From positions 10,819 through 74,818 of the forward strand of contig NZ_JAVWNC010000002.1 of NCBI RefSeq assembly GCF_036637135.1: a stretch of DNA of 64,000 nucleotides, given 5' to 3'. The DNA comes from Anaerorhabdus sp036637135 (lineage in GTDB: Bacteria > Bacillota_I > Bacilli_A > Erysipelotrichales > Erysipelotrichaceae). The position numbers and the translations under genes were made by a program. Shown piece by piece: positions 44,731 through 53,600 of this stretch. Position 1 is the stretch's first letter; the number at the start of each line of letters is the position of its first letter. The notes beneath the pieces were generated by a model. The model made no database searches, was not told the DNA's origin, and was given only the letters and a program-made list of their open reading frames with translations.

Positions 44731-45406
44731 AATCGATATCTTGGAGTTGCCCATCTTGTAAGAATACACGATAGTCAGACAATTTAGAAACTTCATTACT
44801 ATGTGTTACCACGATAACTGTTTTCTTAAATTTCTCTGTTAACATTTTAAAGATACTAATAATTTCTTGTTCTGTTGCACTATCTAAGTTTCCTGTAGGT
44901 TCATCCGCAAAAATTAAATCTACGTTAGATGCTAATGCACGTGCTATCGCAATACGTTGTTGTTCTCCACCTGATAAGTGTGTAACTAAACGATCTGCTT
45001 TAGATTTTACAATACCAAACTTTTCAAGTAATGCATATCCTATTTCTTTTTGATTCTTAGGTACTTCATTATCTGTTTCTGTCATTGCTAATTCGATATT
45101 TTCAATTCCAGTAAGATATTGAATTAAGTTATACGCTTGGAATACTACTCCAATTTTATTTCTACGATATTTGTATAACCCTAATTTTTCAAGAGATTCT
45201 CCAGCGTAATAAACAGTACCACTTTCTTGTTTATCCAAACCTGCAAGGATACTTAATAATGTTGTTTTTCCTGAACCTGATGGACCAAGGATTGTATAGA
45301 ACTTTCCTTCTTCGAAATCATAACTTAAGTCTTTTAAAATTTCACGGCGATATCCACCATCTACATATCCGTAGTTAATATTTTCTACTTTTAATATTGT
45401 TCCCAT
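44729..45406 (-). CDS. ABC transporter ATPase, MacB/LolD type (module B)
   Basis: This 225-residue ATPase is the paralogue of the module A enzyme (about 88% identical by eye). Walker A GPSGSGKTTL, signature LSGGEQQR and Walker B IFADEPTGNLD are all intact. Nine bases separate it from its permease gene. The near-identity suggests a fairly recent duplication of the whole two-gene module or strong selection to keep the same coupling interface. Confidence 0.92.
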   Translation of the reverse strand: MGTILKVENINYGYVDGGYRREILKDLSYDFEEGKFYTILGPSGSGKTTLLSILAGLDKQESGTVYYAGESLEKLGLYKYRRNKIGVVFQAYNLIQYLTGIENIELAMTETDNEVPKNQKEIGYALLEKFGIVKSKADRLVTHLSGGEQQRIAIARALASNVDLIFADEPTGNLDSATEQEIISIFKMLTEKFKKTVIVVTHSNEVSKLSDYRVFLQDGQLQDID

Positions 45407-45415
45407 GGTTTCCTC

Positions 45416-46981
45416 CTATGCCAACAAGATTTGTTTTGGATTTAATCTCATAATCATTGCAGATGGAACTAAAATACTAACGAATACTACTGCAATTCCC
45501 ATTACATAGATTTGAATAATAATCCAAACACTAATCGTTACATGATATTGACTTAAAATATCATCTTGAGTTACTTCTGTGAAATAGTTTTGATCTCCAG
45601 CCCATTGATATGAGTTGTCTACCGTTATTTCTTCTTCTGTGTTGTTCTTTTGGTAATCAAGTACCATATCTCCAACTTTACCAGCTATAAGACTTCCCGT
45701 ACCAACTGCCAGCGTAAATCCTAAGAATGCTACAATTAATAATTCCACAAACATTTGTAAAACTACTTTAACCTTACTTACACCAAGTGACAATAGAACA
45801 CCAATTTCAAACTCACGTGTTTTTAATGTCAATGCTGTTACTAATGAAATTATTACAACTGCATTTAATGTAACAATCCACACAATTACATTAGCGAAAA
45901 GTGATAATGTATCTAATGGTTTAGCTAGTTTCTTAAATTGTTCATTATTCGCATTTAATTTTGTATATTCAATAAGTTTATCTGTATTATCCTCTACAAA
46001 TTGATCAACTTTTAGCGGATCATTTAATAAGAATACTGCTTTGCTTGCTCCCATAAATGAATCTATTGTTGGTGCTTCACCACCATAGTTTTCAGCTTGT
46101 CCATTAGCTACCGCATTGTTGTACATAGCTAATGACATATCATAATTGAATTGTGCATATGTTGAATGCGGAAGCAAGATAAAATTCTTTGGCGATTCAT
46201 ATGGTTGCATCCAATCAAATTGTTCAGAGTTTGGATCCACATCATTCTTTGTATTATAGATACCAATAATTTCTAAGTTCATATTGACTTGATCTTCAGT
46301 TAAACCATTGTTTTCCATATACATTTTCATATCACTCGGTTGAAAGTTTGAAAGAGTAATTGTGTCTCCAACTTTCAAGCCATTTAATTCTGCTAATTCT
46401 TTTGTAACAAGAGCAACACGATTTCCATTATCAATATCCTCTTGTGAATACATTCTTCCTTCTAGCACCTCATAAGTACCATCTTCTAACTCGATCATAT
46501 TAGGAAAGATATTTGTTTGAATCATGATATTTGGATTTACATATACGACTTCATTTCCAAATTCATCCCTATATGTACTTGACGAATTATTGTTTTTATC
46601 TTCGTTACCTACAGGTACATTATCGAATCCATTTGAATACATAATTGTAGCCGTAGAGAAATTAACTGCCTTAACTCTTTCATCTTTTGCCATTTCTTCA
46701 ACTACATCTACTTTAATTGAAGGATAGTTCTTGTATGCTTCATTTATTTCTTCATCTGATTCTAATGTATTGATATATTCATAGTATTTGTCATAATCTA
46801 CTTCATAATTCACTACTGCTCTCATTGATTTTCTAGTTAATGTCTTAGCACTCTCCGCTGCATCGCTAATACCTAACCCAATTAATACTAAGTTACCTAT
46901 CATGAAGAAGGTAATCCCCAATAGAATTGATTTAGACATTTTGCGTGTGACATAACGCCAAGCACGATTCAAAAAGTTCAT
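45416..46981 (-). CDS. FtsX-like ABC permease (module B)
   Basis: This 521-residue membrane protein has the same one-plus-three helix layout as module A, with an extracytoplasmic domain of about 340 residues. MSKSILLGITFFMIGNLVLIG and LKTREFEIGVLLSLGVSKVKVV match module A closely, but the exposed domain is much more different. An AGAGG site lies 8 bases before the ATG, just 19 bases from the assembly gap, so its promoter is probably in the gap. Confidence 0.88.
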   Translation of the reverse strand: MNFLNRAWRYVTRKMSKSILLGITFFMIGNLVLIGLGISDAAESAKTLTRKSMRAVVNYEVDYDKYYEYINTLESDEEINEAYKNYPSIKVDVVEEMAKDERVKAVNFSTATIMYSNGFDNVPVGNEDKNNNSSSTYRDEFGNEVVYVNPNIMIQTNIFPNMIELEDGTYEVLEGRMYSQEDIDNGNRVALVTKELAELNGLKVGDTITLSNFQPSDMKMYMENNGLTEDQVNMNLEIIGIYNTKNDVDPNSEQFDWMQPYESPKNFILLPHSTYAQFNYDMSLAMYNNAVANGQAENYGGEAPTIDSFMGASKAVFLLNDPLKVDQFVEDNTDKLIEYTKLNANNEQFKKLAKPLDTLSLFANVIVWIVTLNAVVIISLVTALTLKTREFEIGVLLSLGVSKVKVVLQMFVELLIVAFLGFTLAVGTGSLIAGKVGDMVLDYQKNNTEEEITVDNSYQWAGDQNYFTEVTQDDILSQYHVTISVWIIIQIYVMGIAVVFVSILVPSAMIMRLNPKQILLA

Positions 46982-47000
46982 ATTTTATCCTCTTTCTATT

Positions 47001-47100
47001 NNNNNNNNNNNNNNNNNNNNNNNNNNNNNNNNNNNNNNNNNNNNNNNNNNNNNNNNNNNNNNNNNNNNNNNNNNNNNNNNNNNNNNNNNNNNNNNNNNNN
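47001..47100. other. Assembly gap (100 N)
   Basis: Exactly 100 undetermined bases, the conventional placeholder for a gap of unknown size. It removes the 3' end of the PASTA gene and probably the promoter of ABC module B. Nothing about length or frame across it can be trusted. Confidence 0.99.
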
Positions 47101-48280
47101 TTCCAGCTGCTGCTGCATTATATCTTTCTTTCTTAATAATTGTAACTTTATTTTCTGGTGTTGCTGCCCAAACCTCTAACATTTCTTTTGTATATCCTAC
47201 AAAATTAGGAATCTTTACAGCTTTTCCTTTTGATACTACAACAGGAAGTTTTCCGCCTTCTTCAAGACTTTCTCCTACTTTGATACCTTGAGAAATAATC
47301 TTACCTGCTTCAACTGTATCGCTATATGCTTCTGTTTTTTCTACTACAATTTTCTTACTTGTTGCCCATTGTTCAAGTTCTGCAATCGTTTTTCCTACAA
47401 AGTTTTCTACCGCAACTGTTCCTGCAGGTGCTGCACCTTTAGAAATATTAATTGTTAATGTAGATCCTCTTGTGAAACTACTTTCAGTTCCTGTTTTTAA
47501 TTCAAAGTTAATTACTTTATCTTTTTCTACAATAGTATTGTATTGAGTATTAATCTTTGTCTTTGATAATTTATTTGTTTCAATCCAATCTTTAACTTCT
47601 GTATAATTCATATTCATTAAATCAGGGAAGTCAATTGGATCATCAGGATTTGCACCTTTAGATGCTACAAATGTTAATGGTGTAGTATCTTTGATTTTTG
47701 ATCCTGCTGTTTTATCTTGAGTTATAATGACATCTTTGTCGAATTCTGTACTAAACTCAGTGTTGACAATGATATTTGATGTTGGAATATTGTTTTGTTT
47801 TGCCCATGCTCCTACATCGTTAATTGTTTGCCCTACAAAATTTGGCATTGGGATTTTTGGTGCAAATACAAAGTACCAAATCGCTGCACCTGTTAATAAT
47901 AAAGCTATGATTCCTGCAACTAATAGTTTAGGATCAAGCTTAAATGGTTTCTTTTCAATTTTTTGTAGTTTCTCTTGTTGGAAACTATCTGGTTCTTTTC
48001 CATCGCGTAGAGTAGCTTTTCTAGCTGCTGGAGCTGGAGTTGGGGTTGGTGTCGTTCTTTTTACCGGTTCGCTCGCAACCGTTTTAGTTGGTTGAGGAGC
48101 TGCTTTAGGTGCTGTTTTCTTTGCTTGTTCAAAATCGTAATCTAGATTTTTATAGCTACGTAATTCATCACCTTTTTTATTAGCTGCTTGATAGATATCA
48201 AAATCATCATTTGATACGCCTTTTTTCTCACCCTCAAGTTCTTCTGCAAGTGAACTTAGAAAATCTTTTTTATTCGTCAT
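47101..48280 (-). CDS. Membrane-anchored PASTA-repeat protein without a kinase domain (3' end in gap)
   Basis: The 393 visible codons encode a cytoplasmic N-terminus (about 1-120) with a proline/threonine-rich stretch (VKRTTPTPTPAPA), one membrane helix (about 122-142, LLVAGIIALLLTGAAIW) and an extracytoplasmic part with three full PASTA repeats and the start of a fourth. Each repeat has the pattern F-V/P-D..GxT...W and ends in V/I-S-K-G. It looks like the outer half of a PrkC/PknB kinase without the kinase. PASTA repeats bind muropeptides or beta-lactams in known kinases. The protein stop lies in or beyond the gap. It precedes ABC module B on the same strand. Confidence 0.82.
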
Positions 48281-48445
48281 ACAATGCCCTCACTTCCTTT
48301 TCATTTTACATTATTTAGATACTCATTGCCACCCAACTAAGCAAATATTCATAATTTCTTAAGATTTACAAATCCATAATTTATAACTTATTAACGAATG
48401 CCTTTTTTTCACATCTAAATTTCTATAATTTATATACAAAAAAAA

Positions 48446-48473
48446 GATTAATTTCAGTATTTTGAAATTAACC
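48446..48473 (-). terminator. Intrinsic terminator of the lipoprotein gene
   Basis: An 11-bp stem around TTAATTTCA/TGAAATTAA with a 6-base loop is followed by TTTTTTTTG on the minus strand. The remaining 165 bases to the PASTA ATG are very AT-rich and hold no gene; no convincing promoter pair was found. Confidence 0.85.
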
Positions 48474-48497
48474 ATTTTTTATATAGTAAAATTATAT

Positions 48498-49202
48498 TTA
48501 GTTTTCGCTATTGCATTTTTCTAAGATTTGTTCAGCAGTAAAGTCACCATCTGGTGTCTGAACTAATACACCTTGATTAGCAGCTGGTACTAAATGCCAT
48601 GTTTGAAGATAGAATGCTTCATAAGCTAGACCCGCTAATTCTTTGTTAGAAAGTGATTTGTTTACTTTGATACAGCTATAAGGTACAGCAACTACTGGAA
48701 GTTCAGCATCTATTTTATTAATTAGTTCATAATCTCCAGCAATACCTTTTAGCCAATCGATATGTTCATCAATAACTTTATCGCCTTTTTCTTGATATAC
48801 TCCTGCTTCCATAGTACGTGTACTTACTCCATCAGCATTTGTAATGTCAGTGTACTTGTAACTTTTCCATTCATCATTTAATTCTGGCCATGCAATCTCT
48901 TCTTCTTTGTAGATTGATTCTAATTGTCTTGCAAGTTCAGTATATTGAATTGTAGTAGGTGCAGATTTGTCAAAGAATACAACATTTTTGTTACGCGTAA
49001 TATTTTCTTTTCCTTCGTTGATTTCACTCATAGAATGTTCTGGAGTGTATGACAATGGATAAGTTGCAACTGCTTCTTTTTCTGTTTCAGCAGTTGGTTC
49101 TGCAGACGTGTCCGGTTTTTGTTCGTTTGAAGCCGGTTTACTACAAGCAGTTAAGCTTAATAGCATTGCTAATGAAGCAAGTAAAATTAATAATTTTTTC
49201 AT
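48498..49202 (-). CDS. Lipoprotein of unknown function
   Basis: This 234-residue protein starts MKKLLILLASLAMLLSLTAC, a lipoprotein signal with cysteine at residue 20, followed by a Ser/Glu/Thr-rich linker. The mature part (about 45-234) contains VVFFDKSAPTTIQYTELARQLESIY and several Trp residues; I do not recognise the fold. A GGGAGAG site lies 6 bases before the ATG; the longer open frame has none. It is divergent from the LytTR response regulator gene, and a small hairpin lies in its 5' leader, so it could be a target or sensor partner of that two-component system. Confidence 0.75.
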   Translation of the reverse strand: MKKLLILLASLAMLLSLTACSKPASNEQKPDTSAEPTAETEKEAVATYPLSYTPEHSMSEINEGKENITRNKNVVFFDKSAPTTIQYTELARQLESIYKEEEIAWPELNDEWKSYKYTDITNADGVSTRTMEAGVYQEKGDKVIDEHIDWLKGIAGDYELINKIDAELPVVAVPYSCIKVNKSLSNKELAGLAYEAFYLQTWHLVPAANQGVLVQTPDGDFTAEQILEKCNSEN

Positions 49203-49224
49203 TTTTTCTCTCCCTTTTGTGTGA

Positions 49225-49240
49225 CTGCATTTATATGCAG
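49225..49240. repeat. Inverted repeat in the lipoprotein 5' leader
   Basis: CTGCAT-TTAT-ATGCAG, 6-bp perfect arms, 22 bases before the lipoprotein ATG. It may form a leader hairpin or be a regulator site. Confidence 0.45.
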
Positions 49241-49283
49241 CTTCTACCATTTAAATATCGGCATCATAATAAAGTAGTCTAAA

Positions 49284-49310
49284 AATCAATATGTACACGT
49301 AGCATTGATT
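49284..49310. repeat. Inverted repeat between lipoprotein and response regulator genes
   Basis: AATCAAT and ATTGATT, 7-bp perfect arms 13 bases apart, lie in the divergent intergenic region (49203-49481), a plausible two-sided operator. Apart from this and the leader repeat, the region holds only an unconvincing in-frame extension of the regulator gene. Confidence 0.4.
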
Positions 49311-49481
49311 AAACTTAGAACCTTACTATTTATATTTATTGTAATTAAAATAGGAATGAGAAATCATTTACCGCATGAAATGTCATTATCACTACACCAA
49401 TGGGTATCTTTGATTGTAAATGATTTCTTCACATGGTATATTATTAACAAATATCTCATAGAAAAAGGAAGTAAATATACT

Positions 49482-50204
49482 ATGCGAATTGCTATTTGTG
49501 AAGACAACGAAAAAGAACTTGCTCAAATTGAAGCATTGCTTACTCGATATAAAAACGAATTCAAAGTTTCACTTACTTATACTACTTTTCATAATGGTAT
49601 TTCACTGTTAGATTCACTTTCAAAACAAACATTTGATTTGTTATTACTTGATATAGTAATGCCTGGTATATCTGGTATTACTGTGGCAAAGGAAATCCGC
49701 ACAAGAGATCAAAATGTGAAAATTATATTCTTAACATCATCATCCGAATTTGCTGTTGAAAGCTACCGTGTTCATGCTACAGATTATCTTCTAAAGCCTA
49801 TTACTAGTGATATTTTATTTCCTGTATTAGATGATTTATACTTAAATCAAAATGAAAATGAACCTGTTTTAACTATCAAATCTGATGGTAGTTTATTTAT
49901 TCTTCCTTATTCACAAATCATTTATTTAGAAGTTATGAATCGAAGAGTAAGATTCTATTTAACAAATGGTACAATCCGCGAAATTTTTGGATACCTTTCT
50001 GACTTCGAAGAAGAATTACTCTCTTGTATTAGTTTTGTAAAAACACATCGTTCATTTATTGTTAATTTTAAACATGTACGTGAAATATCATCTGATGGTA
50101 TTAAAACCGACACAGGGAAAATAATCCCTGTATCTCGAAATGCTTATGCACAAACAAAAATAGCATTCGCTAAATACCTATTTAATGAAAAAGAGGTATT
50201 CTAA
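49482..50204 (+). CDS. LytTR-family response regulator (AgrA/LytR type)
   Basis: This 240-residue regulator has a receiver domain (MRIAICEDNEKE acidic pocket, phosphorylated Asp in LLLLDIVMPG at about residue 54, LTSSSE, LLKPI) and a C-terminal LytTR DNA-binding domain (about 135-235, FVKTHRSFIVNF). The frame stays open for 59 codons upstream to a TTG at 49305, but MRIAIC is the family start. An AAGGAAG site lies about 12 bases before it, a rather long spacing. The stop overlaps the kinase ATG by one base (TAATG). Confidence 0.9.
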   Translation: MRIAICEDNEKELAQIEALLTRYKNEFKVSLTYTTFHNGISLLDSLSKQTFDLLLLDIVMPGISGITVAKEIRTRDQNVKIIFLTSSSEFAVESYRVHATDYLLKPITSDILFPVLDDLYLNQNENEPVLTIKSDGSLFILPYSQIIYLEVMNRRVRFYLTNGTIREIFGYLSDFEEELLSCISFVKTHRSFIVNFKHVREISSDGIKTDTGKIIPVSRNAYAQTKIAFAKYLFNEKEVF

Positions 50205-51505
50205 TGGAAATAATCTATTTATTCTCATCGGCAATAGTGCTGATTTATTCATGTACTGTTATGGCATTACTATTAGATGTACCTATTCGTACTTTATCAC
50301 CTTCTAATAATATAATATTTTGGGGTGGACTTTCATTTATCACTATAGCTTCAACTTTTATAAGCACCAAAATTAGTATGAGTGATTTCGCCGCATTATA
50401 TCCTCTACTTGTACAACTACCTGTATTTATTATCTTCTATATCGTATCAAAACAAGGATATCTACGAGTCTTCTTTGTAATATTGACTACAATTTTCTTA
50501 GTTTTCCCCATACGTATTTTTACAAAGATTTTTCTTGAATCAGGAATAATAAATAATTTATTTACCATGGGATTATTGGTATTTGCTAGTTATGTTTTGT
50601 TATCCTTATTCCTTTACTATTTTGTAAAACCAAGTTTTAACTATGCTCTTAAGAATCTTAGTAACGCTAGCATTCTAAAATTTTGTACGGTTCCTATTCT
50701 TTATAACATCGCAGCCTATTATATCGGCGATTACATGACAAATTCAGATACACTTTCTATTCGTATTTTATTTTTTCTTATCACTTTAGCTGCTTATTTC
50801 TTACTGATGGATATATTCCATAGTTCTATGGAAAAACAAAGACTAGAATATGAAAAAGATATAATTTCATTAGAAATAGAAACTGCCAAACAAAATTTGC
50901 GTGATATCAAATCATCTCAAGATCAAGCGATTATCTTTCGACACGATATGCGCCATCATTTTTCTTTAATTAGTAGTTATCTAGATACAAACGAAGTACA
51001 AAAAGCATTGAATTATATTAAGGGAGCTCAATCTAATATCGAAGCTATTACTCCTAGTGAGTTTTGTGAGAATGAAACTGTTAATCTGATTCTATCTTCA
51101 TTCAAATCACGCGCAGATAAAGCTGGTGTCACTTTATCAATTGATGTTAAATTGCCCAATTATTTACCATTTGATGAAACATTACTTTGTACTTTATTCT
51201 CTAATATAATTGAAAATGCACTCAATGCATCGAATAATATCGACGAAAGTGATTTAAAAGTAGTTAAAGTACAATCAATGATTCGTAGACAACTACTTCT
51301 AATTCTAGTAGAAAATGTTTATTCAGGAGAAATAACTTTTGAGAATAATCTACCTCAACAATATCTTGAAAATCATGGTATTGGAACTCGTAGTATTACA
51401 TCAATCGTTAATAAGTATCATGGTGATTGTTTCTTTGAAGCCACCGGTGGAACATTCACCACGAGAATTATGCTTCCGATGAAATCACAAACAAACGTGC
51501 AATAA
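50204..51505 (+). CDS. GHKL sensor histidine kinase (AgrC-like)
   Basis: This 433-residue membrane kinase has about six N-terminal helices (first 205 residues), a coiled linker, and a C-terminal GHKL ATPase. The phospho-His is in FRHDMRHHFSLI, the N box is NIIENALNA and the G box HGIGTRSI. It pairs with the preceding LytTR regulator in the manner of agr/bacteriocin quorum sensors. No AgrB protease or signal peptide gene is evident nearby, so the signal may be external or encoded elsewhere. Confidence 0.92.
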   Translation: MEIIYLFSSAIVLIYSCTVMALLLDVPIRTLSPSNNIIFWGGLSFITIASTFISTKISMSDFAALYPLLVQLPVFIIFYIVSKQGYLRVFFVILTTIFLVFPIRIFTKIFLESGIINNLFTMGLLVFASYVLLSLFLYYFVKPSFNYALKNLSNASILKFCTVPILYNIAAYYIGDYMTNSDTLSIRILFFLITLAAYFLLMDIFHSSMEKQRLEYEKDIISLEIETAKQNLRDIKSSQDQAIIFRHDMRHHFSLISSYLDTNEVQKALNYIKGAQSNIEAITPSEFCENETVNLILSSFKSRADKAGVTLSIDVKLPNYLPFDETLLCTLFSNIIENALNASNNIDESDLKVVKVQSMIRRQLLLILVENVYSGEITFENNLPQQYLENHGIGTRSITSIVNKYHGDCFFEATGGTFTTRIMLPMKSQTNVQ

Positions 51506-51524
51506 TCATTTCTAAACAAAACAA

Positions 51525-51547
51525 ATGCAGATGTAATTCATCTGCAT
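51525..51547. terminator. Bidirectional terminator between the kinase gene and uvrB
   Basis: A perfect 9-bp stem ATGCAGATG/CATCTGCAT with a 5-base loop has T-rich sequence on both sides (TCTTTTATTTT on plus, TTGTTTTG on minus), serving both convergent genes. Confidence 0.88.
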
Positions 51548-51556
51548 TCTTTTATT

Positions 51557-53536
51557 TTATTCACCTTTTATTTCAATTAAGATATCACGTAACTCTGCAG
51601 CACGTTCAAAGTCTAATACTTTCGCTGCATCTTTCATTTCTTTTTCTAAGTTCGCAATCAATTCTTGTTTCTCTTTCTTGCCAACTTTTGATTTTTTCTT
51701 TATGAACTTCGCAGCCATTTCTTGTGTTTCTTTACCATGCACTGCATCTTGAATATCCTTCTTAATTGTTGTAGGTGTAATGCCATGTTCAATATTATAT
51801 GCCTCTTGAATCTTGCGACGACGGTATGTTTCATCGATTGCAAGTTGCATTGAACCTGTCATACGATCTGCATACATAATAACACGACCATGTTCATTAC
51901 GTGCCGCACGACCTATTGTTTGTATCAACGATCGTTGAGAACGTAAGAAACCTTCTTTATCTGCATCTAAGATTACAACTAACGCAACCTCAGGTATATC
52001 TATACCTTCACGCAATAAGTTAATACCAACTAAAATATCAATCTTACCTCGACGTAAATCACGTATTGTTTCAATACGTTCCAATGTCAATGTTTCGTGA
52101 TGTAAGTACGCAACCTTAAATTCATTTTTCTTTAAGTAATCCGTCAAGTCTTCAGCCATCTTTACTGTTAATGTCGTAATCAAAATACGTTCATTTTTCG
52201 CAATACATGCATTAATTTCATCTGTTAAATCATCAATTTGACCTCTTGTTGGTCTTACTGATATTTCAGGATCTAACAATCCCGTTGGACGAATAATTTG
52301 TTCTGCAAAGTGGTGATTAACTTTCTCTAATTCATAGTCACCCGGTGTTGCAGAAACATAAATTGCTTGTTTAAAGATTTGCTCAAACTCTGTAAAACGC
52401 ATAGGTCGATTATCCAATGCACTTGGAAGTCTAAACCCATATTCAACCAATGTTTCTTTTCTTGCACGATCGCCATTATACATACCTCTAATTTGAGGTA
52501 AAGATACATGACTTTCATCCACAATCAACAAGAAATCATCTTTTGGAAAATAATCAAATAAGTTAAATGGTCTCTCTCCTGGTTTTCGATTATCTATTTC
52601 ACGAGAATAGTTTTCAATACCAGGACATACACCAAACTCTCTTAATGCTTCAATATCAAACGTACAGCGTTGTTCTAATCGTTGTGCTTCTAATAACTTC
52701 CCTTGTTCATGTAATTCTTTTACACGTGCTTTCATTTCTTGTTCAATCTCAATACAAGCTCTTAACATGTTTTCTTTAGGTCTAGCATATCCTGTTGCAG
52801 GAAAAATTATATACACAGTATATCCGTTGATGATTTTACCAGTAATAGGTTCTACTTCTAGTATTCTCTCAATCTCATCATCAAACATTTCAATTCTTAA
52901 TGCATATTGATCTGTGTGCCCAAGAGTTATCTCAATGACATCACCCCTAACTCGAAATGTACCTCGTTGATGGTCAATATCGTTTCTTTGATATTGACGT
53001 TCAATTAATTTTCTAAGCAAAGCTTGTCTTTCAATCTTTTCACCAACACGTATTGTAAAAAACATGTCTTTATATTGACTTGGATCACTGGACGCATAAA
53101 TACACGCTACGGATGCCACAATGATTGTATCTCTTCTTTCAAGTACCGAGTTATAGGCAGCCATACGAAGCATATCTAATTCATCGTTGGTCATCGCATT
53201 CTTTTCAATATATGTATCTGTTTTTGGCATATAAGCCTCAGGTTGATAAAAATCAAAGTTTGATACAAAGTACTCAACACGATTATTTGGAAACAATTCT
53301 TTAAACTCTGAATACAATTGTCCTGCAAGTGTTTTGTTATGTGCAAATACCAATGTAGGTTTATTAATTTGTTCAATTACATTTCCAATGGTAAAGGTTT
53401 TACCTGTTCCTGTTGCGCCTAAAAGAACCTGCTCATGTTTTCCATCTTTTATACCTTGTACAAGTTCTTTGATCGCTTTAGGTTGATCTCCGGTAGGCTT
53501 ATATTTTGATACTAATTCAAATTTATGTTCACTCAT
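51557..53536 (-). CDS. uvrB: Excinuclease ABC subunit B
   Basis: UvrB verifies damage in nucleotide excision repair and loads UvrC. It has 659 residues. Walker A is GATGTGKTFTIG, the beta-hairpin region (YQPEAYMPKTDTYIEK) is intact, helicase motif II is VDESHVS, and motif VI is QTIGRAARN. The C-terminal UVR motif (about 620-655, DAAKVLDFERAAELRD) binds UvrC. uvrA is not adjacent. It is transcribed alone from the promoter upstream. Confidence 0.97.
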   Translation of the reverse strand: MSEHKFELVSKYKPTGDQPKAIKELVQGIKDGKHEQVLLGATGTGKTFTIGNVIEQINKPTLVFAHNKTLAGQLYSEFKELFPNNRVEYFVSNFDFYQPEAYMPKTDTYIEKNAMTNDELDMLRMAAYNSVLERRDTIIVASVACIYASSDPSQYKDMFFTIRVGEKIERQALLRKLIERQYQRNDIDHQRGTFRVRGDVIEITLGHTDQYALRIEMFDDEIERILEVEPITGKIINGYTVYIIFPATGYARPKENMLRACIEIEQEMKARVKELHEQGKLLEAQRLEQRCTFDIEALREFGVCPGIENYSREIDNRKPGERPFNLFDYFPKDDFLLIVDESHVSLPQIRGMYNGDRARKETLVEYGFRLPSALDNRPMRFTEFEQIFKQAIYVSATPGDYELEKVNHHFAEQIIRPTGLLDPEISVRPTRGQIDDLTDEINACIAKNERILITTLTVKMAEDLTDYLKKNEFKVAYLHHETLTLERIETIRDLRRGKIDILVGINLLREGIDIPEVALVVILDADKEGFLRSQRSLIQTIGRAARNEHGRVIMYADRMTGSMQLAIDETYRRRKIQEAYNIEHGITPTTIKKDIQDAVHGKETQEMAAKFIKKKSKVGKKEKQELIANLEKEMKDAAKVLDFERAAELRDILIEIKGE

Positions 53537-53554
53537 GATTTGCCCTCCTCTACT

Positions 53555-53582
53555 ATTTTATCACATTCCATTTTATTGTACA
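53555..53582 (-). promoter_or_regulatory. Promoter of uvrB
   Basis: On the minus strand, an extended -10 TGA-TAAAAT (53555-53563) and a -35 TGTACA (53577-53582) are 16 bases apart. No GAAC..GTTC LexA-type box was seen. Confidence 0.55.
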
Positions 53583-53600
53583 TGAATTATATTCAAGTGT

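Noticed and set aside
42361..46981. Mobile element behind the ABC module duplication
   Set aside because: No transposase, integrase or flanking direct/inverted repeats were seen at the module borders; ordinary tandem duplication is simpler.
46985..47000. Stop codon of the PASTA gene right of the gap
   Set aside because: It is reached only by reading through 100 N of unknown true length, so the frame is meaningless.
47727..48095. Plus-strand 122-codon frame across the PASTA gene
   Set aside because: Antisense to a protein with unmistakable PASTA repeats; Gly/Val-rich end is the complement of the Pro/Thr-rich linker.
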